DNA of 64,000 nt, taken from Herbidospora sakaeratensis. Lineage in GTDB: Bacteria > Actinomycetota > Actinomycetes > Streptosporangiales > Streptosporangiaceae. This document shows, piece by piece, positions 17,812 through 26,460 of this stretch (the first letter of the stretch is position 1; the number at the start of each line of letters is the position of its first letter). The stretch lies in the NCBI RefSeq assembly GCF_001570525.1, contig NZ_BBXC01000017.1:1-64000 (forward strand). The letters are read 5' to 3'. The notes beneath the pieces were generated by a model that was given only the letters and a program-made list of their open reading frames with translations, made no database searches and had not been told where the DNA came from. The position numbers and the translations under genes are program-made.

Positions 17812-18762
17812 TCAGGCCGCTTCTTCGTCGGTGGCGCGCTGGCCGGTGAGGGTGAAGAACACCTCGTCCAGGCTGGGCAGGCGCAGGGAGAGCTCGGTGA
17901 CGGAGACGCCGGCCTGGGCGAGCCGCGCCACCGCCTCGGTGAACTGGGCGTCGCCGTCGACGGGCACGGTGACCACGCCGCGGCTGGGCGATTCGGCCGG
18001 GCGGCCGGAGACGCCGGTGAGGATGGCCTCGGTCTCGGCCAGGCGGGCCGGGTCGGCCGGTCGGGCGAGGATGGTCTGGCCGCCGACGATCTGCTTGAGC
18101 TGGGCCGGGGTGCCGTGGGCGATCGACCGGCCGTGGTCGACGACGGTGATCTCGTCGGCCAGCGCGTCGGCCTCCTCCAGGTACTGCGTGGTCAGCAGCA
18201 CGGTCACGCCGTCCTTGACCAGCCCGCGCACGATGTTCCACACGTCGTCGCGCTTCGAGGGGTCGAGCCCGGTCGTGGGTTCGTCGAGGTAGATGACGTC
18301 GGGGCGGCCGACGAGGCTGGCGGCCAGGTCGAGGCGGCGGCGCATGCCGCCCGAGTAGGTCTTGGCCTGCCGCGTCGCCGCGTCGGCCAGCCCGAACTCG
18401 CCCAGCAGCTCGGTGGCCCTGGCGATCGCCTCGCTCTTGCGGAGGTCGAGCAGCTGGCCGATGAGGACCAGGTTCTGCAGGCCGGTCAGGTCTTCGTCGA
18501 CGGAGGCGTACTGGCCGGTCAGGCCGATCAGGCGGCGGACCTTGGCGGCGTCCTTGACGACGTCGAGGCCGCCCACGAACGCGCGTCCCTCGTCGGGGCG
18601 CAGCAGCGTGGCGAGGATCCGGACGGCGGTGGTCTTGCCGGCCCCGTTCGGGCCGAGCACCCCGAGCACGGTCCCCTGCGGGGCGGAGAGATCGAGGCCC
18701 GCCAGGGCGGTCGTCTTTCCGTAGCGTTTCACGAGGCCGCGGGCCTCGAATGCGTATTCCAT
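17812..18762 (-). CDS. ABC exporter ATP-binding protein (DrrA-like)
   Basis: A 316-residue ATPase with Walker A GPNGAGKTT, signature YSGGMRRRLDLAASL, Walker B VIYLDEPTTGLDP and switch TTQYLEEAD. The C-terminal extension ends near LRLPSLDEVFFTLTG, as in DrrA. It powers the adjacent permease. The ATG at 18762 gives the usual family N-terminus, but its GGGAGG site is only 1 bp away, so ATG 18792 or GTG 18801 remain possible. No TetR regulator lies beside it. Confidence 0.9.
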   Translation of the reverse strand: MEYAFEARGLVKRYGKTTALAGLDLSAPQGTVLGVLGPNGAGKTTAVRILATLLRPDEGRAFVGGLDVVKDAAKVRRLIGLTGQYASVDEDLTGLQNLVLIGQLLDLRKSEAIARATELLGEFGLADAATRQAKTYSGGMRRRLDLAASLVGRPDVIYLDEPTTGLDPSKRDDVWNIVRGLVKDGVTVLLTTQYLEEADALADEITVVDHGRSIAHGTPAQLKQIVGGQTILARPADPARLAETEAILTGVSGRPAESPSRGVVTVPVDGDAQFTEAVARLAQAGVSVTELSLRLPSLDEVFFTLTGQRATDEEAA

Positions 18763-18839
18763 GCCTCCCAGGGTGGAGCCCGCCGCTGTCATCCGGCGCA
18801 CAGCGGGCTGTCACGCCTCAGCGGGCCCTCAGCGGCGTC

Positions 18840-19862
18840 TCAGCCGGCTCTCAGCGAGGTGTGCGGCGCCAGCCGGCGGGCCAGGTCGCGGGCGGCTTCG
18901 CGGCCGGCCCGGTTCGCGCCGACCGTGCTGGCCGAGGGGCCGTAGCCGACGAGGTGGACGAGCGGCTCGGCCACGACGCGGGTGCCGTCCATGCGGATGC
19001 CGCCGCCGGGGCGGCGCAGCTTCAGCGGGGCCAGGTGGCGGAGGTCGGCGCGGAAGCCGGTCGCCCACACGATGACGTCGGCGGGGAAGACCTCGTCGCC
19101 CCACGACACGCCGTCGCGCACCAGGTGCGTGAACATCGGGCGGCGGGTCAGCACGCCGCGTTCGAGGGCCTCGGTGACGACCGGCGTGTAGGTCAGGCCG
19201 GTCACGCTCACCACGCTCTGGGGCGGCAACCCGGCGCGCACCCGTTCGTCGACGAGCGCCACGGCGTCGCGGCCGTCGAAGCCCTCGGGACGGAAGTCGG
19301 GTTCCCGGCGTGTCACCCACAGCGTGGAGGCGGCCACCGCGCCGACCTCCGACAGGACGTGCATCGCGGAATGCCCGCCGCCGACGACCACGACGTTCAG
19401 GCCGGCGAAATCCGCCGGGCCATCATAGGACGCGTAGTGGAGCTGCCCGCCTTCGAAACGCCCGGGATAGAACGGCCAATGCGGGCGGGTCCACGTGCCG
19501 GTGGCGTTCACGATTCCGCGGGCGCGCCATTTCCCGTCGACCGTGAAACCCGGCTCGACTTTTCCCACTTTGTACGGCCGCATGACGTCCAAACCCATTT
19601 GAGCTTCATAAGCGGCGAAATATTCCGGTACGGCCTCCGCCGCCGCCCGCCCCGGGTCGGCGGAAGGGCGCGACATGCCCGGCAAATCGAAGATCCCGTG
19701 CACGCGATCCATTGTCAGCGTGGGGGATCGGTGCCGCCACGCCCCGCCGGGGGAGCCCTCCGCGTCGAGCACGACCTGCGACAATCCGAACCGCCGCAGG
19801 TGGTACGCAGCGGACAATCCGGCCTGACCAGCACCGATCACCACAACATCGACATCGATCAC
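18840..19862 (-). CDS. FAD-dependent NAD(P)-binding monooxygenase/oxidoreductase
   Basis: A 340-residue two-dinucleotide-fold flavoprotein. The FAD-binding GAGQAG lies at residues 10-15, the NAD(P)-binding GGGHSA near 160, and ATGFRADLRHL near the C-terminus. This is the compact group of flavin monooxygenase-like or TrkA-like oxidoreductases; the substrate is unknown. The start is GTG at 19862 with only a weak GAGTGAG site. The gene lies just upstream of and codirectional with the DrrA-like ATPase (about 77 bp), but a functional link is unproven. Confidence 0.82.
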   Translation of the reverse strand: MIDVDVVVIGAGQAGLSAAYHLRRFGLSQVVLDAEGSPGGAWRHRSPTLTMDRVHGIFDLPGMSRPSADPGRAAAEAVPEYFAAYEAQMGLDVMRPYKVGKVEPGFTVDGKWRARGIVNATGTWTRPHWPFYPGRFEGGQLHYASYDGPADFAGLNVVVVGGGHSAMHVLSEVGAVAASTLWVTRREPDFRPEGFDGRDAVALVDERVRAGLPPQSVVSVTGLTYTPVVTEALERGVLTRRPMFTHLVRDGVSWGDEVFPADVIVWATGFRADLRHLAPLKLRRPGGGIRMDGTRVVAEPLVHLVGYGPSASTVGANRAGREAARDLARRLAPHTSLRAG

Positions 19863-19986
19863 GACTCACTCAACCAACGCAACCCCGTGAAACTTCCCGA
19901 TTTAAGGGGCATTTACTGGCCGAGCTTTCCCGTGGCTTTGTGTGTGCTGCCAAAGGAGATCCGTCCGGATATTGCATGATCGGCAC

Positions 19987-20892
19987 ATGAGGTACGGAAC
20001 GTACATGATCGCCCTAATCATGGGCCTCGGTTTCATGGGCGTCGCGCTTCCCGCGCAAGCTGCCCCGGTCTCCGACACCCAGATCATGGGCCACGCACCG
20101 GTTAAGCAGTACAAGAAAGCCAAGAGAGTCAAGGTGATCAAGTACCGGGTGAAGAAGCGGCACATCCGCATTCGCCCGAAGATTGAATGGCACCACATCC
20201 ACCACTACCACCGCATCTTCCACACGAAGCACTGGCTGCACAAGCACCACCACCACAAGCGCCACTTCGTGCACAGGCACCACCACCACAAGCACGACAA
20301 CCACATCATCCACAACCGCTGCTGGAACAAGCACATCCACCACCTGCACGAGCACCACAAGAAGCCGAAGCACCACCGCCACCACGGCCACCACTTCGAG
20401 GGCATGCAGAGCGCTCAGACCGCTCCTCGCATGGACTGGAACGAGGGCATGGACGCCGGCATCTCGGCCGAGCGTCGCGCTGTGAGCACTTCGGACCGTC
20501 ACTGCCTGCCGGGCCACTTCTACGACGAGACCGGCGATGACGGCTTCGAAGAGGAAGACGGCTTCGAGGACGACGACGACCTCGGTGGCGGCGCCATCGG
20601 CGGCTCGGCCGGTCCGGCCGCCTCGGCTACCACCATCACCGGCGTCGTGCACGTCGCCGGCAAGCCGGTGACCCTGCTCCCGCAGCTGGGCGCTCAGGTC
20701 AACGGCGGCAGCTGCCCCGCGGGTAGCACGCTGGTCGGCGGTTCGTGGACCGTTCCGCTGCTCAGCCAGGGCGTCCCGATGGCGCCCATCCGCAGCGCCG
20801 CCAGCGGCGCCCAGTGGCAGATGCAGTTCATGAACACCGGCAGCCTGCCGACCGTCGTGACGGTCTCGTCGAGCTGCCTGGCCCACTCCTGA
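19987..20892 (+). CDS. Secreted histidine-rich, acidic-patch protein of unknown family
   Basis: A 301-residue protein that I do not recognise. A signal peptide is clear (residues 1-26, ending PAQAA). Next come a basic stretch (40-65), a histidine-rich region (69-136) with about 33 His including two HHHH runs, an acidic patch (181-198, EEED and EDDDD), a Gly/Ala linker and a C-terminal domain (218-301) with Cys 243 and 297. Cys 112 and 173 lie outside it. The layout suggests extracellular zinc, copper or nickel binding, which is inference. Start choice is difficult: AAAGGAG at 19952-19958 is far from the ATG, and a TTG at 19972 would add five residues. No metal transporter is adjacent. Confidence 0.8.
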   Translation: MRYGTYMIALIMGLGFMGVALPAQAAPVSDTQIMGHAPVKQYKKAKRVKVIKYRVKKRHIRIRPKIEWHHIHHYHRIFHTKHWLHKHHHHKRHFVHRHHHHKHDNHIIHNRCWNKHIHHLHEHHKKPKHHRHHGHHFEGMQSAQTAPRMDWNEGMDAGISAERRAVSTSDRHCLPGHFYDETGDDGFEEEDGFEDDDDLGGGAIGGSAGPAASATTITGVVHVAGKPVTLLPQLGAQVNGGSCPAGSTLVGGSWTVPLLSQGVPMAPIRSAASGAQWQMQFMNTGSLPTVVTVSSSCLAHS

Positions 20893-20917
20893 GATTCACT
20901 CCTGATTTCTCAGGAGT
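20885..20917. terminator. Hairpin spanning both convergent stop codons
   Basis: Perfect 10-bp arms (ACTCCTGAGA and complement) around a 13-base loop. The left arm contains the stop of the histidine-rich gene and the right arm the stop of the convergent MFS gene, so it may terminate both. Confidence 0.6.
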
Positions 20918-22049
20918 CGGCCGGTAGATAGCGGGTTGACAACCAGATCACCGCTCCGAGGACCAGTCCCACGGAAAGGGCCAGCCGAAGCGACGTCGCG
21001 TCGGCGAGGAACCCGATCAGGACTGGTCCGAGGAGCAGCCCGGCGTAGCCGATGGCGGCCGTCTGCGCGATGGCAGGCCCCGACTGCGCCGGGTCGGCCC
21101 CGCCCGCCAGCGAGAGCGCGAACGGGATCACGGTGGCCATCGCCACCCCGGCGACCAGCAGTCCCACCAATGCGACCTCGGCCACCGGCGCCGTGATCAC
21201 CACCCCGAACGACAGCGCCACCACGAGCCCGCCGAAGCGCAGGCACGCGGCGGCGCCGTAGCGTCTGCGCAGCCGGTCGCCGGCGAGCCGGGCGGCCAGC
21301 ATGCCGCCGGCGAACAGCGGATAGCCGAGCGCGGCCAGCGACTCGGGCGCGCCGAGCACGTCGCGCAGGTAGAGACCGTTCCAGTCGCCGACCATGCCCT
21401 CGATCATGAACGCGGCGAACACCACCACGCCCAGCACGTAGACCACCGGCGGCAGCCGCCGGCGCACCGCCGCGTCGCCGTCGTCGCTGGCCGGGTCGGG
21501 CAGGTACGTGCGCGCCAGCGCCGCCGCGACCGGCAGGCTGGCCAGCGCCACCAGGATCAGGTGGTCGCGGAACGACAACCCCAGCCTGATCGCGCCGATC
21601 CCGATGACCCCCGACGCGATGGCCCCGATGGACCACCCGGCGTGGAACCCGCTCATCAGCGACCGGCCCGAGGCGTTCTCGGCCACCGCGCCCTGGGCGT
21701 TCATCGAGATGTCGAACAGGCCCACGGCCACGCCGAACGCGGCGGCCGAGGCGATCAGCGCGACGTAGTCGGGCGCCAGCGCCACGCCGGTGAGGGTGAG
21801 CGCGCTGAGCGGCATCGACAGGGTGAGCGACCGGCCGCTGCCCAGCCGGCGCAGCATGGGCCGGGCGCCCTGCATGGCCAGCAGCCCGCCGACCGCCCAC
21901 GCGAGCAGGACGATGCCGAGTTGCGATTTGGTGAGGTGGATCGTGTCGGTCATGGCCGGGACGCGCACGGTCAGCGTGCCGGACATGATTCCGCACAGCA
22001 CGAAAGACGCCGTCGTGCCTAATCGGGCCCTGGTGAGGTCGGGGGCCAA
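20910..22049 (-). CDS. MFS transporter (YbjJ-like)
   Basis: A 379-residue MFS protein with twelve predicted helices. FDISMNAQG and GFHAGWSIGAIASG are typical of the FucP/YbjJ-like branch, whose members are mostly uncharacterised. It starts with TTG at 22049, supported by AGAGGA about 6 bp upstream. Its stop falls inside the shared hairpin with the histidine-rich gene. Substrate unknown. Confidence 0.85.
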   Translation of the reverse strand: MAPDLTRARLGTTASFVLCGIMSGTLTVRVPAMTDTIHLTKSQLGIVLLAWAVGGLLAMQGARPMLRRLGSGRSLTLSMPLSALTLTGVALAPDYVALIASAAAFGVAVGLFDISMNAQGAVAENASGRSLMSGFHAGWSIGAIASGVIGIGAIRLGLSFRDHLILVALASLPVAAALARTYLPDPASDDGDAAVRRRLPPVVYVLGVVVFAAFMIEGMVGDWNGLYLRDVLGAPESLAALGYPLFAGGMLAARLAGDRLRRRYGAAACLRFGGLVVALSFGVVITAPVAEVALVGLLVAGVAMATVIPFALSLAGGADPAQSGPAIAQTAAIGYAGLLLGPVLIGFLADATSLRLALSVGLVLGAVIWLSTRYLPADS

Positions 22050-22153
22050 CAGGTGTCCTCTCGATCGGTCAGGGAGGGAGGGGACGCAAACCCGACCAGA
22101 TTAGAAGACCGATCGGAAATGTGGGGATTTGGCCCGCGTGTCACGATGGATAC

Positions 22154-23035
22154 ATGCGTGCCGGAATCACGATCCTGCCCGAACACCGCCGCCCCGAGCT
22201 CGAACGCCGCTGGCGAGCCGCCGAGGCCTACGGCTTCGCCCACGCGTGGACCTTCGACCACCTGGGCTGGCGCACCCTCATCGACGGCCCGTGGTTCGGC
22301 TCGGTGCCGACCCTGTCGGCCGCGGCGATGGTGACCTCGACCATGGAGATCGGCCTGCTGGTCGCCTCCCCCAACTTCCGCCACCCCGTGCCGTTCGCCC
22401 GCGAGCTGACCGCCCTCGACGACCTCTCCGAGGGCCGCTTCACGCTCGGGATCGGCGCGGGCGGCGGGGGCGGCTACGACTCCAATGTCCTGGGCTGGAA
22501 ACCCGCCAGCCGGTACGCCCGCTACGCCGAGTTCGTCGAACTGCTCGACCTGCTGCTGCGCGAGGAGCGGGTGTCCTGGTCGGGCGACTACTACGAGGCG
22601 GTCGAGGCGCGCAACACGCCGGGTTGCGTGCAGCGTCCCCGCGTGCCGTTCCTGGTGGCGGCCGACGGGCCGAAGGCGATGGCGCTGGCCGCCCGGTTCG
22701 GCGACGGCTGGGTGACCCTCGGTGGACGGGACAAGGAGACCCTCGGCGCCTGGTGGGACGCGGTCGCCGAGGCGTCGCGCCGGTTCGACGACGCGCTGGC
22801 CGACGCGGGCCGGCCGCGCGAGGGCGTGCGGCGGTTCCTGCAGTCGGACTCGGCCCCCGTCTATTCGTTGTCGAGTGTCGAGTGTTATCGCGATTTTGTA
22901 GGAAGGTCTGCCGAACTCGGTTACACCGACCTGGCCGCGCCCTGGCCGCGCGAGACTGGCATCTGGGCCGGGGACGAATCGGTCCTCGACGCGGTGGCGG
23001 CAGACGTGCTGCCGGAACTCAGAAGGGCGCCTTGA
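22154..23035 (+). CDS. LLM-class (F420-type) oxidoreductase
   Basis: A 293-residue TIM-barrel luciferase-like protein. Its N-terminus RAGITILPE, the PVPFARELTALDDLSEGRFTLG family motif (shortened here) and the cofactor-proximal DHLGW fit F420-dependent LLM enzymes; FMN use cannot be excluded. The ATG at 22154 lies close to a probable promoter and has only a weak site. The TGA stop (23033-23035) lies within TTGA, whose complement TCAA is the expected right terminus of the neighbouring IS605-type element, so the transposon may supply the stop codon. The protein looks full length. Confidence 0.85.
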   Translation: MRAGITILPEHRRPELERRWRAAEAYGFAHAWTFDHLGWRTLIDGPWFGSVPTLSAAAMVTSTMEIGLLVASPNFRHPVPFARELTALDDLSEGRFTLGIGAGGGGGYDSNVLGWKPASRYARYAEFVELLDLLLREERVSWSGDYYEAVEARNTPGCVQRPRVPFLVAADGPKAMALAARFGDGWVTLGGRDKETLGAWWDAVAEASRRFDDALADAGRPREGVRRFLQSDSAPVYSLSSVECYRDFVGRSAELGYTDLAAPWPRETGIWAGDESVLDAVAADVLPELRRAP

Positions 23036-23200
23036 CAGACTCCCCTCCCAAGAAGAAAGGGGATCCCCGCGGTCGCCCGCGAGGGTTCCTGGTTCACCGC
23101 CGATTGCCCGCCGGAGAGGGGGTCTCCTTGAGGTCTTGCATCGGCTCCACAGGCGTTTCAGCTCTCCGCAAGCCCTGCGGCGAGGATGTTCGCAGCCGCA
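23036..23200 (-). ncRNA. Candidate omega/reRNA scaffold at the 3' end of tnpB
   Basis: In TnpB systems the guide RNA derives from the transcript covering the tnpB 3' end and the right element end, with the guide just outside it. Here the segment after the stop holds two stem-loops: CCTCGCGG/CCGCGGGG around 23068-23088 and TCCCC/GGGGA around 23041-23064. It ends at TCAA; the next bases on that strand (GGCGCCCTTCTGAGTT, 23016-23031) would be the guide. Position and structure are seen; expression is inferred. Confidence 0.5.
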
Positions 23201-24264
23201 TTGACGTCGCGGTCATGGGCCGCGCCGCAGGCGCACACCCATTCCCGGACGCCCAGCGGCAGCGATTCGGTGACGGCCCCGCAGGCCGAGCACCGTTTGC
23301 TGGAGGGGAACCAGCGGTCGATGACCAGCAGCTCCCGGCCGTACCAGGCCGCCTTGTACGACAGCATGGACCGGAACTCCCGCCAGCCCGCATCGGCGAC
23401 GGCGCGTGCCAGCGAACGGTTCTTGAGCATGTTGGCGACCTTCAGGTCTTCGACGGCGATCGTTTGGTTCTCACGAACAAGCCGGGTGGTGACCTTGTGC
23501 AGATGGTCGCGTCGACGGTCGGCGATGCGGGCGTGAACACGGGCGACGACAAGCCGTGCTTTGGCGCGATTGGCGCTGCCCTTGGCCTTGCGCGCCAAGG
23601 CACGCTGGGCCTTGGCGAGCCTGCGGCGGTCGGCCTTCTCATGGCGGGGGTTGTCGATCTTCTCGCCGGTCGACAGCGTCGCCAGAGTGGTGATGCCCAG
23701 GTCGACTCCGACCGTGACGTTGGTCGGAGGAGGTGGAGCGATCTCGTCTTCGACCAGAATGCACACGAACCAGCGTCCGGCGGCGTCTCTCGAAACCGTG
23801 ACCGTGGACGGCTCCACCCCGTCGGGCAGCGGACGCGACCACACGATGTCGAGTGGGGCGTCCATCTTGGCCAGGGTGAGCCGGCCGTCACGCCAGCGGA
23901 ACGCCGAGCGTGTGTATTCGGCCGAGGCCCGCGACCTCTTGCGCGACTTGAAGACCGGATGCCGGGCGCGCTTGGCGAAGAAGTGCGCGAACGCCGCCTG
24001 GAGGTGCCGCAACGCCTGCTGCAACGGCACGCACGACACCTCGTTGAGAAAAGCCAGGTCTCCGGTGCGCTTCCATTCAGTCAGCGCGGCCGACGACTGC
24101 GAGTAGGAGACACTCCGGCCCTCCTCCTCGCGGACGCGGATGCGTTCTTCGAGGGCCTTGTTGTAGACCAAGCGCACGCACCCGAAGGTCTTGGCCAGTT
24201 CTTCGGCCTGACCGGGGGTCGGGTAGAAGCGGTACTTGTAAGCCCGCTTCACAACGTGCGCCAT
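23158..24264 (-). CDS. tnpB: RNA-guided endonuclease TnpB family protein
   Basis: A 368-residue TnpB/OrfB. The N-terminal helix-turn-helix starts YKYRFYPTP. The RuvC catalytic residues appear intact: Asp in GVDLGI (188), Glu in AVEDLKV (272) and Asp in DRDVNAA (353). The zinc knuckle is CSAC (325-328) with CAC (344-346). TnpB is an RNA-guided DNA endonuclease ancestral to Cas12 and helps retain the element at excised sites. The ATG at 24264 follows the conserved start, and a TTG three codons upstream is possible. Length and motifs suggest an active enzyme. Confidence 0.93.
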   Translation of the reverse strand: MAHVVKRAYKYRFYPTPGQAEELAKTFGCVRLVYNKALEERIRVREEEGRSVSYSQSSAALTEWKRTGDLAFLNEVSCVPLQQALRHLQAAFAHFFAKRARHPVFKSRKRSRASAEYTRSAFRWRDGRLTLAKMDAPLDIVWSRPLPDGVEPSTVTVSRDAAGRWFVCILVEDEIAPPPPTNVTVGVDLGITTLATLSTGEKIDNPRHEKADRRRLAKAQRALARKAKGSANRAKARLVVARVHARIADRRRDHLHKVTTRLVRENQTIAVEDLKVANMLKNRSLARAVADAGWREFRSMLSYKAAWYGRELLVIDRWFPSSKRCSACGAVTESLPLGVREWVCACGAAHDRDVNAAANILAAGLAES

Positions 24265-24356
24265 GGTGAGCAATCTAAATCACAACCGAGCCGGAATCGT
24301 ACACATGTTCGATCCTGTGATTCCAAGATCCGTCTCATCGGGCGGAGGGAGTTCTG

Positions 24357-25013
24357 ATGACGGAATTGTTCGCCAAGCTCACCCCCGAGGAACAGATCGA
24401 CCTGCGGACCCGCGGCCGGACCCGCACCTGGGGCCGGGGCGAGATCGTCTTCACCCAGGGCGACCCCTCGACGTGGGTGCTGCTCGTCCTGTCGGGCAAG
24501 GTGAAGATCTCGGCCGCGTCCGAATCGGGCACCGACGTGGTGCTGGCCGTACGCGGCCCCGGAGCCGTCGTCGGCGAGATGGCCTCCATCGACGGCGAGC
24601 CCCGGTCGGCGACCGTCACCGCGGTCGAACCGGTCGAGGGCCTGGCCATCCGCGACTTCGCCGGGTTCCTGCGCGAGAACGGCCGTGTCGCGGTGCTGAT
24701 CATGCGTACGGTCACCGAACGCCTGCGCGACGCCGACCGCAAACGCATCGAGTACGGCGTGCTCGACACCGCCGTCCGGGTCGCCAACCGGCTCGTCGAG
24801 CTGGCCGAGCGCTACGGGGAGCCGGTGCCGGGCGGCGTCAGCCTCGAACTGCCCCTCAGCCAGGACGAACTGGCCAGCTGGGTGGGCTCCTCCCGGGAGG
24901 CGGTCAACAAGGCGCTGCGTGGATTGCGTGATCGAGGTCTGATCGAGACGGGCCGCCGGCGCGTACTTATCAATGACATGGACGGACTGCGGCGCCGCGC
25001 ACGTCAGTCGTAG
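24357..25013 (+). CDS. Crp/Fnr family transcriptional regulator
   Basis: A 218-residue regulator with an N-terminal cyclic-nucleotide-binding beta-barrel (about 10-125, GPGAVVGEMASIDGEPRSAT). A C-terminal winged helix (about 145-215) has the recognition region QDELASWVGSSREAVNKALR. The phosphate-binding cassette resembles but is not identical to that of cAMP-binding Crp, so the ligand is uncertain. An excellent GGAGGGAG site precedes the ATG. It is distinct from the crp ortholog at 44463. The IS element lies about 90 bp upstream and may have altered its promoter. Confidence 0.9.
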   Translation: MTELFAKLTPEEQIDLRTRGRTRTWGRGEIVFTQGDPSTWVLLVLSGKVKISAASESGTDVVLAVRGPGAVVGEMASIDGEPRSATVTAVEPVEGLAIRDFAGFLRENGRVAVLIMRTVTERLRDADRKRIEYGVLDTAVRVANRLVELAERYGEPVPGGVSLELPLSQDELASWVGSSREAVNKALRGLRDRGLIETGRRRVLINDMDGLRRRARQS

Positions 25014-25091
25014 TGAGTACTGGTTCACAGAACTTCCCGGCAGCCCGCCCTACTGTCGATCATGTTGGGGAATGGTGCTGGAAGGACGGAT

Positions 25092-25547
25092 GTGGACATG
25101 AGCGACCGCCTGGCGGAGTTCGCCGCCGTCTATGTCACGCTCTACACGACCCACATGATCGTGGATCACTGGATCCAGACCGACCACCAGGCCTGTACCA
25201 AGATCCAGCCCGGCTGGGCCGGACGGCTGGCCAACACCACCCACGTCCTGACCCACGTCGTGCTGGCCTTCGCCGGGTTGATGGTGCTGGTCTGGCAGCT
25301 CGGCGCGGTCTTCGCCCCCGCCGACGTCGCGATCGGCCTGGCCGTCACGGGCGTCACCCACTGGATCGCCGACCGCCGCTGGCCGATCCAGTGGCTCGCC
25401 GCCAAGACCGGCCGCGGCCGGTTCGCCGCGCTCGGCGTGCCGCGCCCCGGCCACGACGACAACCCGTCGATCGGGACGGGGGCGTATGTTCTTGACCAGA
25501 CCTGGCATCTCGCCTGGCTCTTCGTCTCGGCACTGATCATCGTCTAG
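25092..25547 (+). CDS. DUF3307 membrane protein
   Basis: A 151-residue protein with four predicted membrane segments. The HWIQTDHQACTK and THWIADRRWP segments are typical of DUF3307-like proteins. The function is unknown. GTG at 25092 was preferred because AAGGA lies 5 bp upstream; ATG at 25098, two codons later, is the alternative. The PhzF gene follows after 8 bp, suggesting an operon. Confidence 0.78.
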   Translation: MDMSDRLAEFAAVYVTLYTTHMIVDHWIQTDHQACTKIQPGWAGRLANTTHVLTHVVLAFAGLMVLVWQLGAVFAPADVAIGLAVTGVTHWIADRRWPIQWLAAKTGRGRFAALGVPRPGHDDNPSIGTGAYVLDQTWHLAWLFVSALIIV

Positions 25548-25555
25548 GGGGCGTC

Positions 25556-26395
25556 ATGATCCTCAGGTACGCGGCCTTCACCGCCGACCCGTCAGGAGGC
25601 AACCCGGCAGGGGTCGTCCTCGACGCCACGGGCCACACCGACGCCGAGATGCTCGCCATCGCCGCCGAGGTGGGCTACTCCGAGACCGCGTTCCTGTTCC
25701 CCGAGGGCGGCGACGCGTACACGATCCGCTACTTCAGCCCTCTGGCCGAGGTCGCCTTCTGCGGCCACGCCACCATCGCGACCTCGGTGGCGCTCGGCGA
25801 ACGCACCGGCTCCGGCACCATCCACCTGACGACCAAGGCCGGCCCGGTCGACGTCGACGTGGTCGCCGAACCGAACGGCCCCGTCACCGCCACCCTCACC
25901 TCGCCCCCCGCGACCACCCGCCCGGCCGACCCCGCCGACGTCGAAGCGGCGCTGCGCGCCCTCGGCTACACCCCCGCCGACCTCGACCCGGCCTTCCCGG
26001 TCCACGTCGCCAACGCCGGCATGAACCACCTGGTGGTGGGCCTTGCCTCACGCGAGCTCCTGGCCGCCCTCGACTACGACTTCGAGGCCCTGGGCGCCCT
26101 GATGGCCGCCCGCGACTGGATCACCGTGAACCTCTTCTGGGCCGAGTCGCCCGTGATCTTCCACGCCCGCAACCCGTTCCCGCCCGGGGGCGTGGTCGAA
26201 GACCCGGCCACCGGCGCCGCCGCCGCGGCCTTCACCGGGTATCTGCGCGACCTGGCCCTGATCAAGGAAGACGACGTCGTCACCATCCACCAGGGCGCCG
26301 ACATGGGCCGCCCCAGCCTGCTCACCGCCGCCCCGCTCCCCGACGACCAGCGCATCAGAGTGAGCGGCCGCGCCGTCGGCTTCACGGAGAACTGA
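25556..26395 (+). CDS. PhzF family isomerase/epimerase
   Basis: A 279-residue PhzF/DAP-epimerase-like protein with the duplicated hot-dog-like fold. The N-terminal FTADPSGGNPAGV, the catalytic Glu (43) in YSETAF, FCGHATI and the late DPATGAAAAAF are the usual signatures. PhzF isomerises trans-2,3-dihydro-3-hydroxyanthranilate in phenazine synthesis, but most homologues act elsewhere and no phenazine genes are present. The start is 8 bp after the DUF3307 stop with GGGGG upstream. Confidence 0.88.
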   Translation: MILRYAAFTADPSGGNPAGVVLDATGHTDAEMLAIAAEVGYSETAFLFPEGGDAYTIRYFSPLAEVAFCGHATIATSVALGERTGSGTIHLTTKAGPVDVDVVAEPNGPVTATLTSPPATTRPADPADVEAALRALGYTPADLDPAFPVHVANAGMNHLVVGLASRELLAALDYDFEALGALMAARDWITVNLFWAESPVIFHARNPFPPGGVVEDPATGAAAAAFTGYLRDLALIKEDDVVTIHQGADMGRPSLLTAAPLPDDQRIRVSGRAVGFTEN

Positions 26396-26430
26396 CACGA
26401 AATCGGGCATCGTCGAATCGGCGCTGTCAT

Positions 26431-26449
26431 GGCCCCGGTCGGCGGGGCC
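26431..26449. terminator. Terminator hairpin between convergent phzF-like and tenA-like genes
   Basis: Seven-bp G+C stem (GGCCCCG and complement) with a 5-base loop, midway between the two converging stop codons. Confidence 0.5.
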
Positions 26450-26460
26450 TTGGCGGCGGC

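Larger units (their letters stand above)
23032..24320 (-). mobile_element. IS200/IS605-family element carrying only tnpB (IS1341-like)
   Basis: The right end is placed at 23032 because, reading the minus strand after tnpB, a hairpin-rich segment ends in TCAA, the right terminus known for IS605-type elements. The left end is not resolved; it lies upstream of tnpB between about 24265 and 24320. No tnpA transposase is present, so movement would need one in trans. No target duplication is expected for this family. Confidence 0.65.

Noticed and set aside
13951-18801. Secondary-metabolite cluster around the AfsR-like regulator and DrrAB-like exporter
   Set aside because: No synthase, NRPS, PKS, lanthipeptide or tailoring set accompanies them; regulator and exporter alone do not make a cluster.
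20014-20886. Antisense frames over the histidine-rich gene, including a Trp-rich peptide at 20205-20405
   Set aside because: They are produced by reading CAC-rich codons backwards (GTG, TGG); the plus strand has a signal peptide and an ordered domain layout.
24278-24322. AATCACA/TGTGATT inverted repeat as a Crp site or element left end
   Set aside because: Arms are 31 bp apart, unlike a Crp site (6-bp spacing), and do not match a known IS605 left-end hairpin; too weak to call.
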